From positions 558,001-622,000 of the forward strand of contig NZ_JACXYU010000001.1 of NCBI RefSeq assembly GCF_014779715.1: a DNA stretch of 64,000 bases. The letters are read 5' to 3'. Every line of letters starts with the position of its first letter. Position 1 is the first letter of the stretch. Below the pieces are notes generated by a model. The model was given only the letters and a program-made list of their open reading frames with translations, was not told where the DNA came from and ran no database searches. Source of the stretch: Streptomyces chumphonensis. GTDB lineage: Bacteria > Actinomycetota > Actinomycetes > Streptomycetales > Streptomycetaceae. Shown here piece by piece: positions 45,920 through 53,705 of this stretch. The translations under genes were made by a program, and so were the position numbers.

Positions 45920-47017
45920 TCAGCCGGTGGCGGGAGGGTAGACGCTGTCGACCGTGTCCTGGTCGGTGGTGGTCTGCCACTCCATGACCTTGCTGCCGTC
46001 GGTGCGTTCCAGCACGTAGCGGTCGGCACGGAACCAGATGCTCTGGGCCAAGCGCTTGCCGTTGGCCGGGTAGGAACGCTCCACCGTGACCGTGGTGCTG
46101 CTGGATTTGGTGGTCTCGGTAGCGACCCTGGTCCGCAGTTGATAGCTGACGGTGGTACTGAGGGAGGCGGAGAAGCCCTTGTACTCCATCGAGGTTTCGG
46201 CGGTGACGGAAATTCCGGTGGTGGACTCCACCTCACGGGCGTTGGTGGTGGACATGCCCACGGTCGTGCTCTGGGTCTCCGTCTTGGCGATCTGGCCGCT
46301 GTGGTCGTAGGAGTAGACGACCTTGTAGAAGCCGTACCTCTTGAGGAGGTAGAAGGGGCTCTCCCGGGCCTTGCGGGCCTGTCCCAGAGCGTGGTCGGTG
46401 ACCAGGGGGGAGGGGAGGACGGTCGTGCCGATGAGGACCTCAGGAGTCGTGTCGGGGTTGGGCCTGGCGTACCCGGTGGGCGCCGGGACAGGGTTGGCGG
46501 CCTTGTTCGTCGGGCCGACTTCCGCCTTGGTGATCCGGTCGTAGGTGGCCTCGCGTTCCAGCTCCCAGATCTGGGACTCCCCGTCCTTGCCGGACACCCG
46601 GTAGTACTTGTTGACCTGACCGTTGCCGTTGCCGAAGCCGTCGGGGGTGAGGAAGAGGCCGCCGTTCTTGTTGCTGAGCGTGTATCCGGTACCTTCCGGA
46701 CGCAGAATCCAGATCTGACTGTTGCGGACGGCGACGTTCGAGGTGTTCTGCGGGTTGTCGAGGTTGACCCGCACGGTGCCGCTTGAGTAGTTGTCCGCAG
46801 TCAGAATGGTTCCGCCGACCTTCTGTTCGATCAGGTACTCGCCGTTGTCCAGACTCAGCACGTTCCAGGTCTGAGCCAGCCGGCCCTGACCGCTCGCGAC
46901 GGACCGGTAGATCGTCGCGTAGCTGCTCGGGCTGAAGTCCGCACTCGTCAGGTACAGCCCCGTGCGCTTGTTCTTCAGCCGGTACGAGTAGCCCAGTTCC
47001 GGAGTCACCGCAGGCAT
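45920..47017 (-). CDS. Beta-trefoil lectin plus aerolysin-like pore-forming toxin candidate
   Basis: 365 residues; the ATG at 47017 has GGAGGGG upstream. Residues 1-~160 form a ricin-type beta-trefoil: three Q-x-W motifs are visible (AQTWNVLS, SQIWILR, SQIWELE), with YRLKNKRTGLYLT at the start. Residues ~165-365 are rich in alternating Ser/Thr strands (ETQSTTVGMSTTNAREVEST, TTVSYQLRTRVATETTKSSS) typical of the membrane-spanning hairpin of aerolysin-like beta-pore-forming proteins; Toxin_10 (BinA/B) proteins have the same trefoil-plus-pore order. No signal peptide, so release may need lysis or another route. It lies ~80 bp from CRISPR array 4 and convergent to it. Confidence 0.65.
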   Translation of the reverse strand: MPAVTPELGYSYRLKNKRTGLYLTSADFSPSSYATIYRSVASGQGRLAQTWNVLSLDNGEYLIEQKVGGTILTADNYSSGTVRVNLDNPQNTSNVAVRNSQIWILRPEGTGYTLSNKNGGLFLTPDGFGNGNGQVNKYYRVSGKDGESQIWELEREATYDRITKAEVGPTNKAANPVPAPTGYARPNPDTTPEVLIGTTVLPSPLVTDHALGQARKARESPFYLLKRYGFYKVVYSYDHSGQIAKTETQSTTVGMSTTNAREVESTTGISVTAETSMEYKGFSASLSTTVSYQLRTRVATETTKSSSTTVTVERSYPANGKRLAQSIWFRADRYVLERTDGSKVMEWQTTTDQDTVDSVYPPATG

Positions 47018-47510
47018 CGTCAGTTCCCCTCCTCGTGCACTGTGACACGGGGAAACTACACACCGTCCACGGTCGGCGACAGAGGGCGAATTCCGGCCGC
47101 AGGCGGAAACCGATACCTTGACGGGACTGGTCTGAGGTGCCCCGATTGCGGTGGAGCCGGATTGCGGGACACTCCGTCGACCGGCGCTCCCGGGGACCTC
47201 CTTCAGACTCGCAAGCACGCGCATGAGTTCCGCCACCGGTCGTCGATCCAGCCGGGCCCAGCCAGGCCGTCCCACCGGCTGCGATGACCTTGGCGCCAGA
47301 AGGAGCCCTGCCGACTTGGCCCGCCAAGGAAGCCGATGTCCTTGTACCGGAGTTTCTGGTTGACGAACGCTCGGTCACCGCTGTTGCGCGCACGCAAAGG
47401 GACTCTCCAGGCCGACCTTGAGAGACGGCCGACCTGGAGGGGGTGGTTCTCACCGACGTCGGGAAGTCGGTGTCAGCACCCGCCGGGCAACAGCGGCGCG
47501 CTGAGGCGCT
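47018..47510. other. Gene-free stretch between toxin-like gene and DUF397 genes
   Basis: I see no gene in these ~490 bp on either strand with plausible codon usage and start site. The toxin-like gene promoter should lie at its left edge (47018-47100), where sequence is less GC-rich (GGGGAAACTACACACC). Confidence 0.5.
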
Positions 47511-47732
47511 TCAGCGCCCGGGTCGACCCGGATACTCCAATGAGTGTTTCGAAGGCTCGGAGGTCAGGCCGGTCACGAAGGCGGACCAGTCGGCAGGGGT
47601 GAACACCAGCACCGGGCCGTTGGGGGTCTTGCTGTCCCGGACCGGTATGACGCCGGGAACGCTTACGCCGACCTCCAGGCACTCTCCCCCGTTGCTGCTG
47701 CTGTAGCTGCTCTTCCTCCACGTAATGGGCAT
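47511..47732 (-). CDS. DUF397 protein (second of a pair)
   Basis: 73 residues: MPITWRKSSYSSSNGGECLE, then VPVRDSK-type VIPVRDSKTPNGPVLVFTPA and DWSAFV. DUF397 proteins are small partners of HTH-DUF5753 regulators in actinobacteria; several pairs influence morphological development. The ATG at 47732 is the start that gives the canonical W-x-K-S-S-Y-S beginning. It has an atypical ~14-residue basic tail (EYPGRPGR). It lies 19 bp after the neighbouring DUF397 gene, with which it shares near-identical sequence, indicating tandem duplication. Confidence 0.9.
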   Translation of the reverse strand: MPITWRKSSYSSSNGGECLEVGVSVPGVIPVRDSKTPNGPVLVFTPADWSAFVTGLTSEPSKHSLEYPGRPGR

Positions 47733-47751
47733 CAGAATCCCTTCGCGATCA

Positions 47752-47961
47752 TTAGGGCTTGAGCTGGTCGGACGACACCCCCGCGACGAAGGCGGACCAG
47801 TCGCCGGCCGTGAACGACAGCGCTGGGCCGTTCGGGTCCTTGCTGTCACGGACGGGGATGACTCCCGGGATGCCCACACCGACCTCCAGGCAGTTCCCAC
47901 CATTGCTGCTGCTGTAGCTGCTCTTACGCCAGCTGACAGCCAGTTCCTTCGCAGTGTTCAT
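47752..47961 (-). CDS. DUF397 protein
   Basis: 69 residues: MNTAKELAVSWRKSSYSSSN, GGNCLEVGVGIPGVIPVRDS, ending in FVAGVSSDQLKP. The ATG overlaps the stop of the HTH-DUF5753 regulator gene (ATGA), the standard arrangement for this regulator/partner pair. The related downstream copy suggests recent duplication. Confidence 0.93.
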   Translation of the reverse strand: MNTAKELAVSWRKSSYSSSNGGNCLEVGVGIPGVIPVRDSKDPNGPALSFTAGDWSAFVAGVSSDQLKP

Positions 47962-48779
47962 CTGGTTCGGTACCTCACGATGTAAGTACGGATCAGCTCG
48001 GCAGAATCCTCGTGCGACAGGGCCTGGGCCCTGAGCAGATCATAGGCGTGGCGGGCGTGCGAGAGTTCGTGCGCTTCCAGCCCAATTCGACCTTGCGAGA
48101 AGCCGTCAACGTAGAGAACGTCCGGAGCCTCATCCAGGCTGAGCACCGTGAAGGCTCCTTCTACTCCTGGGTGCGCGGTCACACGTTCGGGCACCACCTG
48201 GATGACTGTCCTCGGTTCCTCCCCCGCCGTGAGCAGCCGTTCAAGTTGCCTCACCATGACCTGATGGCCGCCGATGGGACGCCGGAGGACCTGTTCGTCG
48301 AGGACGAACCAGGCGCGGGGTCGATCGTCGTCCTCCAGGATCGGCTGACGGCTCAGGCGTGCCGCGACGAGGGCGTTTAGGTTGTCCGGGCGGCCACTTG
48401 CCAGCAGCGGTCGTGCGTAGTCCTCGGCCTGGAGCAGTCCGGGGACGACCTGACTCTCGAACGTTTTGATCGACTTCGCCTCCCGCTCCAGTTCGACGTA
48501 CGGGAGGAACCACTGCGGGTAGGCGTAGCGGAGGACGAGGGGGTGGAGGCGGGTGAGGTGGCCGTCGGTGTTGAGGGCGGTGTCGAGGTCGCGCGTCAGT
48601 TCCTCGGACGGTACGCGCTGGGCGGCCTCCAGTTTGCTGATCATCGACTGGGTGGTGTGGGCGCGCTTCGCGGTCTCGCCCTGGGAGAGGCCCGCTTCGG
48701 TGCGGAGTCGGCGGAGCTCGGAGCCGAAGAAGGCGAGCATGGACGACGAAGGGTCCGGTCCTTCGATTTCAACTGCCAT
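47958..48779 (-). CDS. HTH regulator with DUF5753 domain
   Basis: 273 residues. The N-terminal XRE-type helix-turn-helix is LRRLRTEAGLSQGETAKRAH, TTQSMISKLEAAQRVP; the rest is the DUF5753 ligand/partner domain (TFESQVVPGLLQAEDYARPL, EQVLRRPIGG, VTAHPGVEGAFTVL). Such proteins act with a DUF397 partner to control transcription, often in development. It is first in a three-gene unit with two DUF397 genes and is divergent from the small gene at 48887; the palindrome between them is a candidate operator. Confidence 0.93.
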   Translation of the reverse strand: MAVEIEGPDPSSSMLAFFGSELRRLRTEAGLSQGETAKRAHTTQSMISKLEAAQRVPSEELTRDLDTALNTDGHLTRLHPLVLRYAYPQWFLPYVELEREAKSIKTFESQVVPGLLQAEDYARPLLASGRPDNLNALVAARLSRQPILEDDDRPRAWFVLDEQVLRRPIGGHQVMVRQLERLLTAGEEPRTVIQVVPERVTAHPGVEGAFTVLSLDEAPDVLYVDGFSQGRIGLEAHELSHARHAYDLLRAQALSHEDSAELIRTYIVRYRTR

Positions 48780-48823
48780 GGTGTGTTCCCCTCATGACTG
48801 TTCGGTGGTCATAACCGCCGTGG

Positions 48824-48842
48824 ATGACTGACAGTTAGTCAT
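48824..48842. promoter_or_regulatory. Palindrome upstream of the HTH-DUF5753 gene
   Basis: ATGACT and AGTCAT are separated by seven bases in the divergent region, and a third ATGACTG copy lies at about 48794. The symmetry and position 45 bp upstream of the regulator start suggest an autoregulatory operator. Confidence 0.45.
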
Positions 48843-48886
48843 CAGGCCCCCGCTTTTCGAGCCTACGCCGTTCGGTAATGCTGTGA

Positions 48887-49129
48887 GTGCGAAACGTGAA
48901 AGCACGGCGGATGGGACGGGAACCGGTGGATGAAGTCGAGCGGGCCGAACGGGTGTGTGGGGAGCTGGATTCCGCGTTGAGGGCTGCGGGAATCGTGCTG
49001 CCGTCCCTGGGCTTGGACGTGGCCTCGTGTGCGAGCGTGCCGCCCCGGCCGTTGGTGGAGCTGGGGCGTTGCCGTCCCGAGACGGTGAAGGCGCTGGTGG
49101 CGGTCGTGCGGGCGGGGTCGGGCCGGTGA
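48887..49129 (+). CDS. Small conserved-type hypothetical protein
   Basis: Up to 80 residues from GTG 48887; an ATG at 48911 would give 72. ERAERVCGELDSALRAAGIV, LPSLGLDVASCASVPPRPLV and LGRCRPETVKALVAVVRAG resemble small actinobacterial proteins that sit beside HTH-DUF397 loci. Its stop overlaps the next start (GTGA), giving a three-gene overlapping set. Function unknown. Confidence 0.7.
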   Translation: MRNVKARRMGREPVDEVERAERVCGELDSALRAAGIVLPSLGLDVASCASVPPRPLVELGRCRPETVKALVAVVRAGSGR

Positions 49130-49449
49130 CGGCGGCGGACGGCCTGGGCGGCCGGCTCCAGCGGCTCAGTCGGGAAATCGAGGCGCACTTGGGCGGGCTG
49201 GGAAGGGGCGCGTCACGGGTGTCGTACCGGTTTCGGGAGTTCCGCATCGCGCCGGACGAGGAACCGGACGCGGAGGACGTCATGTTCGCCGCGCAGTGCG
49301 CGGTGTGCGGGGAATGCGGGCGGCCCGGAACGGACCCGTCGGGGGCACGACAATGGATTGTGCGGCACCTCTCCGCACACCCCGAGCATTATTCATACCG
49401 GGAATTGGTCAGTCGTCCCTATCGGGCCGTTCCGGGGGCGTGGCGGTGA
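49126..49449 (+). CDS. Small Cys-containing protein (DUF7848-like)
   Basis: 107 residues from a GTG overlapping the previous stop. SRVSYRFREFRIAPDEEPDA, then FAAQCAVCGECG and ARQWIVRHLSAHPEHYSYRE, give a pattern of a strand, a C-x-x-C-x-x-C zinc-finger-like knuckle and a W-I-x-x-H helix. This matches small Streptomyces proteins annotated DUF7848, which usually lie with HTH regulators and small partners. It may bind zinc; no function is known. Confidence 0.72.
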   Translation: MTAADGLGGRLQRLSREIEAHLGGLGRGASRVSYRFREFRIAPDEEPDAEDVMFAAQCAVCGECGRPGTDPSGARQWIVRHLSAHPEHYSYRELVSRPYRAVPGAWR

Positions 49450-49892
49450 GCGGGGTGGCGGTGGACGGGTACCTCTGCTCGGTGTCGGCGCATCCGCTCG
49501 CGGCGGGGGCCGGGCACGAGATCGTGCTCGGCCGCCACCGGGCGTGGACTCCACGGCTGGCGGTGCGGTGGCTGCGGGGGCAGGCGGCGCGGCTGGCCGA
49601 CGCGCTCGACCCGGCGCCCGGTCGGGGTCCCCTCCCCACCGCCGTGCTGCGTCCGGTGCTGGACGGGAGCCCGGACCCCGGCGGTGCGTTCCGGGCGTGG
49701 CTGGCGGATGACGGGCTCCAGGAGGAGCAGTTGGCGTCGCTGCGGTCGGGGCGGAACGTCGGAGTCACGGCGCGGGACGCGGAGTTGCTCTATTCCCTCT
49801 CCGCCCAGCCGATCCCGGTGGACGCGTTCCAGCCGTGGGGTCCGTCCGTCGTCGGGGCCCCGGTGGCGGGGGCGGGGGTGCGGGTGCCGTAG
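49446..49892 (+). CDS. Hypothetical protein, third of an overlapping trio
   Basis: 148 residues from a GTG overlapping the previous stop (GTGA). Segments such as YLCSVSAHPLAAGAGHEIVL, GRHRAWTPRLAVRWLRGQAA and DGLQEEQLASLRSG show no motif I recognise. Its placement with two small genes next to an HTH-DUF397 locus suggests a regulatory accessory. Confidence 0.65.
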   Translation: MSGVAVDGYLCSVSAHPLAAGAGHEIVLGRHRAWTPRLAVRWLRGQAARLADALDPAPGRGPLPTAVLRPVLDGSPDPGGAFRAWLADDGLQEEQLASLRSGRNVGVTARDAELLYSLSAQPIPVDAFQPWGPSVVGAPVAGAGVRVP

Positions 49893-49932
49893 CGGCCGGG
49901 CGTGGCGGCCCCGGGCTGCGGGCGGCGCGGCG

Positions 49933-50598
49933 TCACGCCGGGGCGGCTCCGGCGAGGACGGCGGTGTGGACGGCGCGGGCCAGGCGGGCGCCCCAGCGGG
50001 AGCGGGGTCCGGCGAAAGGTTCGGGCGTGCGGCCGGGGGCGGCGGGTGCGGCGACGACGCAGACGGCGTCGGACGGGGTGCCGGAGCAGTCGGCGCCCGC
50101 GTCCAGGAGGGCCTGCACCTTGGCCTCGGTGGCGGTGGCGACGGCGTTGACGAGTGCGGCGTCGCCGAGCGGCACGGGCAGCACGACGACGATGTTGACG
50201 GTTCCGGCCGCCGGGGCGCCGATGCGTCCGGCGGCCGGGGAGGCGGCCCAGGTGCGGACGCCGAGGCCGGTGGTGACGACGGCGTGCACGCCGTCGTCGT
50301 GCGCCTCGGTGGCGGCGTCGACGTCGGCGGCGGTCATGAGGGCGGCGCCGGTGCCGTGCAGTCCGGCGCGGGCGGCGATGTCGGCGAGGTGGGCGGCCGG
50401 GTCGGTGCGCCGGTAGCCGGGCGGGACCTGGGCGTTGAGGACCCAGTCGCGCGCGCCGAGGCCGCCGCCGAGGACGGCGGAGGAGCACACCCGGCTGCCG
50501 GGGGCGAGTCGCCAGGCCAGGTGGGGGAGGCGCCGGCCGTCCTCCTCGCGTGCGCCGCGCACCGGCCTGAGCGTGGGCGCGGCGGGTGAGGACGTCAT
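49933..50598 (-). CDS. cbiZ: Adenosylcobinamide amidohydrolase CbiZ
   Basis: 221 residues from ATG 50598. RVCSSAVLGGGLGARDWVLN, then NAQVPPGYRRTDPAAH, VVTTGLGVRTWAASP and TVNIVVVLPVPLGDAALVNA match CbiZ. It cleaves the aminopropanol side of adenosylcobinamide (or pseudocobalamin) to cobyric acid, allowing salvage of imported corrinoids. It stands alone here, convergent to the small-gene trio; no cobalamin riboswitch or transporter is visible. Confidence 0.88.
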   Translation of the reverse strand: MTSSPAAPTLRPVRGAREEDGRRLPHLAWRLAPGSRVCSSAVLGGGLGARDWVLNAQVPPGYRRTDPAAHLADIAARAGLHGTGAALMTAADVDAATEAHDDGVHAVVTTGLGVRTWAASPAAGRIGAPAAGTVNIVVVLPVPLGDAALVNAVATATEAKVQALLDAGADCSGTPSDAVCVVAAPAAPGRTPEPFAGPRSRWGARLARAVHTAVLAGAAPA

Positions 50599-50794
50599 GG
50601 CGGGCTCCTGGGGGGGGCGGCGGGGCGCGGTGGGAGGGCGGCGGGCCGATCGATCGTAGGACGCCCGGCCCGGGGTGGCGGGACCGGGTCGGGTGGGGAC
50701 GGACGCGTCGTGGGGGTGTGGTGGCGGGGTGGGGCGTGGCACCGTGGCGAGGATTGGTCTGGACCTCAAAGCGGGGGCCTGAGGCGGAGAGGGC

Positions 50795-51736
50795 GTGCGC
50801 GTGCGCGGGACGACGGTGTTACCCGGTGGCGGGAGTGAGGAGGAGCAGGCGTTCCCGATGCACCGGCTTGCGGTGCCGATGCCGAACGTCCTGCCGTTCG
50901 CGATGGGCACGTTCGACTCCATCGGCCCGATGTCGCGGGCGGAGTTCCCGCACCGGCACACGTTCTACGAGATCATCCACGTCACCGGGGGCTCGGGGCG
51001 GCACGTCATCGACCTGACGCCGTGGGAGCTGCGCCCGCCGCACCTGGGGGTGATCGTGCCGGGGCAGCTGCACCACTGGGAGGACGTGGTGGGGCTGGAA
51101 GGTTCGGTGGTGCTGTTCACCGAGGACTTCCTGCTGGACCACCCCGGCGACCGGGAGGTGCTGCGGCGGGCCGGTGAGCGGCCCTGGCTGGCGCTGGACG
51201 CGGCGGAGCACGCACGCACCGGGCGGCTGCTGGCCGAGCTGGACGCGGAGTACCGGGGTGGTGCGGAGGGCTTCGCGAGCGTGCTCGGGGCGTTGCTGCA
51301 CGTCCTGGTGACGCGGGTGGGGCGGCTGGCCGCCGCCGGGGCGGATCGGGCGGGGTCCGGGCGGCCGGGCGGGGTGGCGGCGGAGTTCGTGCGGCTGGTG
51401 GGGCGGGGGGAGCCGGAGCTGTGGTCGGTGCGGGTGTGCGCGGACCGGATCGGCGTCACGTCCGGCTACCTGGCGGAGGCGGTGAAGGCGGCGACGGGCC
51501 GGACGCCGGGCGCTCTGGTGCGGGAGGCGCGCGTGCACGAGGCGAAGCGGCTGCTGGCCCGCACGGACCTGACCGTGCGGCAGGTGGCGGCACGCGTGGG
51601 GCTGGCGGACGCGGCGTACTTCTGCCGGTTCTTCCGGCGGGAGACGGGGATCAGCCCGGGTGACTTCCGGCGGGGCGCCGATTTGCACCACGACCACCGG
51701 ATCGAGTCCATCGCCCCGCCGGGGCGGTCTGCGTAG
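50795..51736 (+). CDS. AraC-family transcriptional regulator
   Basis: 313 residues from a GTG with GGAGAGGG upstream (an ATG at 50858 is an alternative). The N-terminal cupin (EFPHRHTFYEIIHVTGGSGR, HVIDLTPWELRPPHLGVIVP) would sense a ligand; the C-terminal double HTH (WSVRVCADRIGVTSGYLAEA, DLTVRQVAARVGLADAAYFC, RFFRRETGISPGDFRR) is canonical AraC. It lies 39 bp upstream of, and co-directional with, the intradiol dioxygenase gene, which it probably activates in response to an aromatic compound. Confidence 0.92.
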   Translation: MRVRGTTVLPGGGSEEEQAFPMHRLAVPMPNVLPFAMGTFDSIGPMSRAEFPHRHTFYEIIHVTGGSGRHVIDLTPWELRPPHLGVIVPGQLHHWEDVVGLEGSVVLFTEDFLLDHPGDREVLRRAGERPWLALDAAEHARTGRLLAELDAEYRGGAEGFASVLGALLHVLVTRVGRLAAAGADRAGSGRPGGVAAEFVRLVGRGEPELWSVRVCADRIGVTSGYLAEAVKAATGRTPGALVREARVHEAKRLLARTDLTVRQVAARVGLADAAYFCRFFRRETGISPGDFRRGADLHHDHRIESIAPPGRSA

Positions 51737-51775
51737 CTTCGTTGCCGACCCCGACGCCCCCCACAAGGAGCTGAC

Positions 51776-52618
51776 ATGGACGACGAAGACCGCGGCGAGC
51801 AGCGGACGGGTGCCCGTCACCCGAGCCGGAAGACGGTGCTGCGCGCGGCGCTGGCGGTGGGCGTGGCCGCGCCGGCGGTGCTGGCGGGCGGGCCGGCGCT
51901 GGCCAGGACGCTGACCACGCGGACGGACGGCACCCCCGAGCTGACGCCGATGTGCGACGACGGGGACGACCCGACGCCGCCGCAGATGGAGGGGCCGTAC
52001 TTCAAGCCCAACTCGCCGCGCCGGACGTCGCTGGTGGACGCGGGCACGCCGGGCACGCGGCTGACGGTGACGGGGTACGTGTTCGGGCTGGCCTGCCGGC
52101 CGGTGTCCGGGGCGCTGCTGGACTTCTGGCAGGCGGACAACAACGGCGGGTACGACAACGTCGGCTTCCGCTTCCGGGGGCACCAGTTCTCCGACGCCCA
52201 GGGCCGGTTCAGCCTGACGACGATCGTGCCGGGCCTGTATCCGGGGCGCACCCGCCACATCCACGTGAAGGTGCAGGCGCCGGGCCGTCCGATCCTGACG
52301 ACGCAGCTGTACTTCCCCGGCGAGCCGCGCAACAACACGGACTCGCTGTACGACCCCAGGCTGCTGATGGCGGTGCGCAGTGTGGGCGGGGGGCGCGAGG
52401 CGGACTTCGACTTCGTGCTCAACGTGCCGCAGGACCCGAGCGACCCGCCCACCGATCCGCCCACGGACCCGCCCGGCGGCACCTGGAAGGCGGGCTCGGC
52501 CTACCGGTCGGGCGACCGGGTGACCTACGGCGGCTCCGGGTATGTCTGCCTCCAGGCGCACACGGCGCAGGCCGGCTGGGAGCCGCCGAACGTGCCCGCC
52601 CTGTGGCGCGCGGGGTGA
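51776..52618 (+). CDS. Secreted intradiol ring-cleavage dioxygenase with carbohydrate-binding module
   Basis: 280 residues; AAGGAG precedes the ATG. A Tat-like signal (HPSRKTVLRAALAVGVAAPA) precedes a catholic intradiol fold: MEGPYFKPNSPRRTSL supplies the first iron Tyr; LLDFWQADNNGGYDN, GHQFSDAQGRFSLTTIVPG, the second Tyr in GLYPGRTRHIHVKV and its two His are the remaining ligands. The last ~45 residues (GTWKAGSAYRSGDRVTYGGS, GYVCLQAHTAQAGW) are a CBM5/12 module after a PTDPPTDPP linker. Related secreted enzymes in Streptomyces oxidise lignin-derived catechols while bound to biomass. The Tat signal has RK rather than RR. Confidence 0.9.
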   Translation: MDDEDRGEQRTGARHPSRKTVLRAALAVGVAAPAVLAGGPALARTLTTRTDGTPELTPMCDDGDDPTPPQMEGPYFKPNSPRRTSLVDAGTPGTRLTVTGYVFGLACRPVSGALLDFWQADNNGGYDNVGFRFRGHQFSDAQGRFSLTTIVPGLYPGRTRHIHVKVQAPGRPILTTQLYFPGEPRNNTDSLYDPRLLMAVRSVGGGREADFDFVLNVPQDPSDPPTDPPTDPPGGTWKAGSAYRSGDRVTYGGSGYVCLQAHTAQAGWEPPNVPALWRAG

Positions 52619-52627
52619 GCTGAGGCG

Positions 52628-52653
52628 ACCGGCGCCGGGCGAACGGCGCCGGT
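52628..52653 (+). terminator. Hairpin downstream of the dioxygenase gene
   Basis: ACCGGCGCCG (52628-52637) pairs with 52644-52653 around a six-base loop, 9 bp after the dioxygenase stop. Confidence 0.65.
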
Positions 52654-52762
52654 CCCGGGGCGTCCCACCTCTCTCAGGCCGGAGGTGGGCCGCTTCCGGG
52701 TGCGCGCCGCCCCGGGAGGGGCCGGCCGCGCGGCTGAGCCGCCCGGGGAGGGGCCGGGCGGG

Positions 52763-53557
52763 TCAGCCGTTCCCGGAGTGCGGCACGAGCGGGCCGGGCG
52801 GGTCCGTCTCGGCGCTGCGGACGAGGGCGGCGGCGACGTCGCGCAGCTTGGTGTTGGTGCGCTGGGAGAGGGTGACGAGGATCTGGAAGGCGTCCTCGGG
52901 GGCGCAGCGGCGTTCGGCCTGGACGATGCCCATGGCCTGGTCGATGGTGGCGCGGGAGTGCAGGGCGTCGCGGAGCTGGTCGACCTCCGCCCTCAGCTCC
53001 GCGATCTCGCGGCGGGCGTCGGCCGCGTCCTGCGTCCGCCGGGCGAGGTGGTGGGCGTAGGCGCGCTGGGCGACCTTGGTGTGGGTGCGGGCGGTGGGGG
53101 TGTCGGTGCGCCGGTAGGCACGGCCGACGCGCCGCAGCTCCTGGTGGAAGAGGGTGACGTCCTCGGCGCTGTTCAGGAATCCGACGAGTTCGCCGTCCGG
53201 GGCGAGGAGCGGGCTGTTGACCGGGCTCCAGAACTTCTCCCGGAAGCCGCCGGGGCTGGCCTGGTGCGGGATGTCGTACTTCTGGACGTCCATCGTGTGC
53301 GGGCGCCGCTCGTCCATGACGTGGCGGAAGGACTCCAGGAAGTTGGGGATGCCGTCCGCCTCCGGGTCGTGGGGGTTGGCCGGGAACGCCTTGAACAGCG
53401 GCACGCCGATCAGTTCCTCGCGCTCGCGCATGGTCACGGTCGCGTACGCGTGGTTGACGTCCGTGATCACCAGTTCGGTGTCGAGGACGAGCAGCGGTGA
53501 CACCGAGGCGTGGAAGACGGCCTCGAAATCTGCCGGGGGCGGAACACGCGGGGACAT
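52763..53557 (-). CDS. PAS-ANTAR domain RNA-binding regulator
   Basis: 264 residues from ATG 53557. An N-terminal PAS domain (FEAVFHASVSPLLVLDTELV, TDVNHAYATVTMREREELIG) is followed by a coiled helix (ARREIAELRAEVDQLRDALH) and an ANTAR domain (SRATIDQAMGIVQAERRCAP, EDAFQILVTLSQRTNTKLRD). ANTAR domains bind paired hairpins in nascent RNA and prevent termination. The PAS domain suggests a small-molecule or redox input. It is a lone gene, divergent from the XRE-TPR regulator. Confidence 0.92.
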   Translation of the reverse strand: MSPRVPPPADFEAVFHASVSPLLVLDTELVITDVNHAYATVTMREREELIGVPLFKAFPANPHDPEADGIPNFLESFRHVMDERRPHTMDVQKYDIPHQASPGGFREKFWSPVNSPLLAPDGELVGFLNSAEDVTLFHQELRRVGRAYRRTDTPTARTHTKVAQRAYAHHLARRTQDAADARREIAELRAEVDQLRDALHSRATIDQAMGIVQAERRCAPEDAFQILVTLSQRTNTKLRDVAAALVRSAETDPPGPLVPHSGNG

Positions 53558-53705
53558 GGATGCCAACCTACTGCAGGTCGGCGGGCGCCTTCCGGTGTGT
53601 GTGGTCCGTACCACTCCTGAGGGGAGGGCCGCGCGGTGCCCGGCTGACGCGGGCGCCGGTTCACCCGGGGTGGGGCGGGGTTGACCGGCTGTCTACCGTA
53701 AGCCC

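Noticed and set aside
47203..47397. 64-codon minus-strand frame in the gap before the DUF397 genes
   Set aside because: No motif, no clear ribosome site and no co-directional partner; kept as gene-free sequence.
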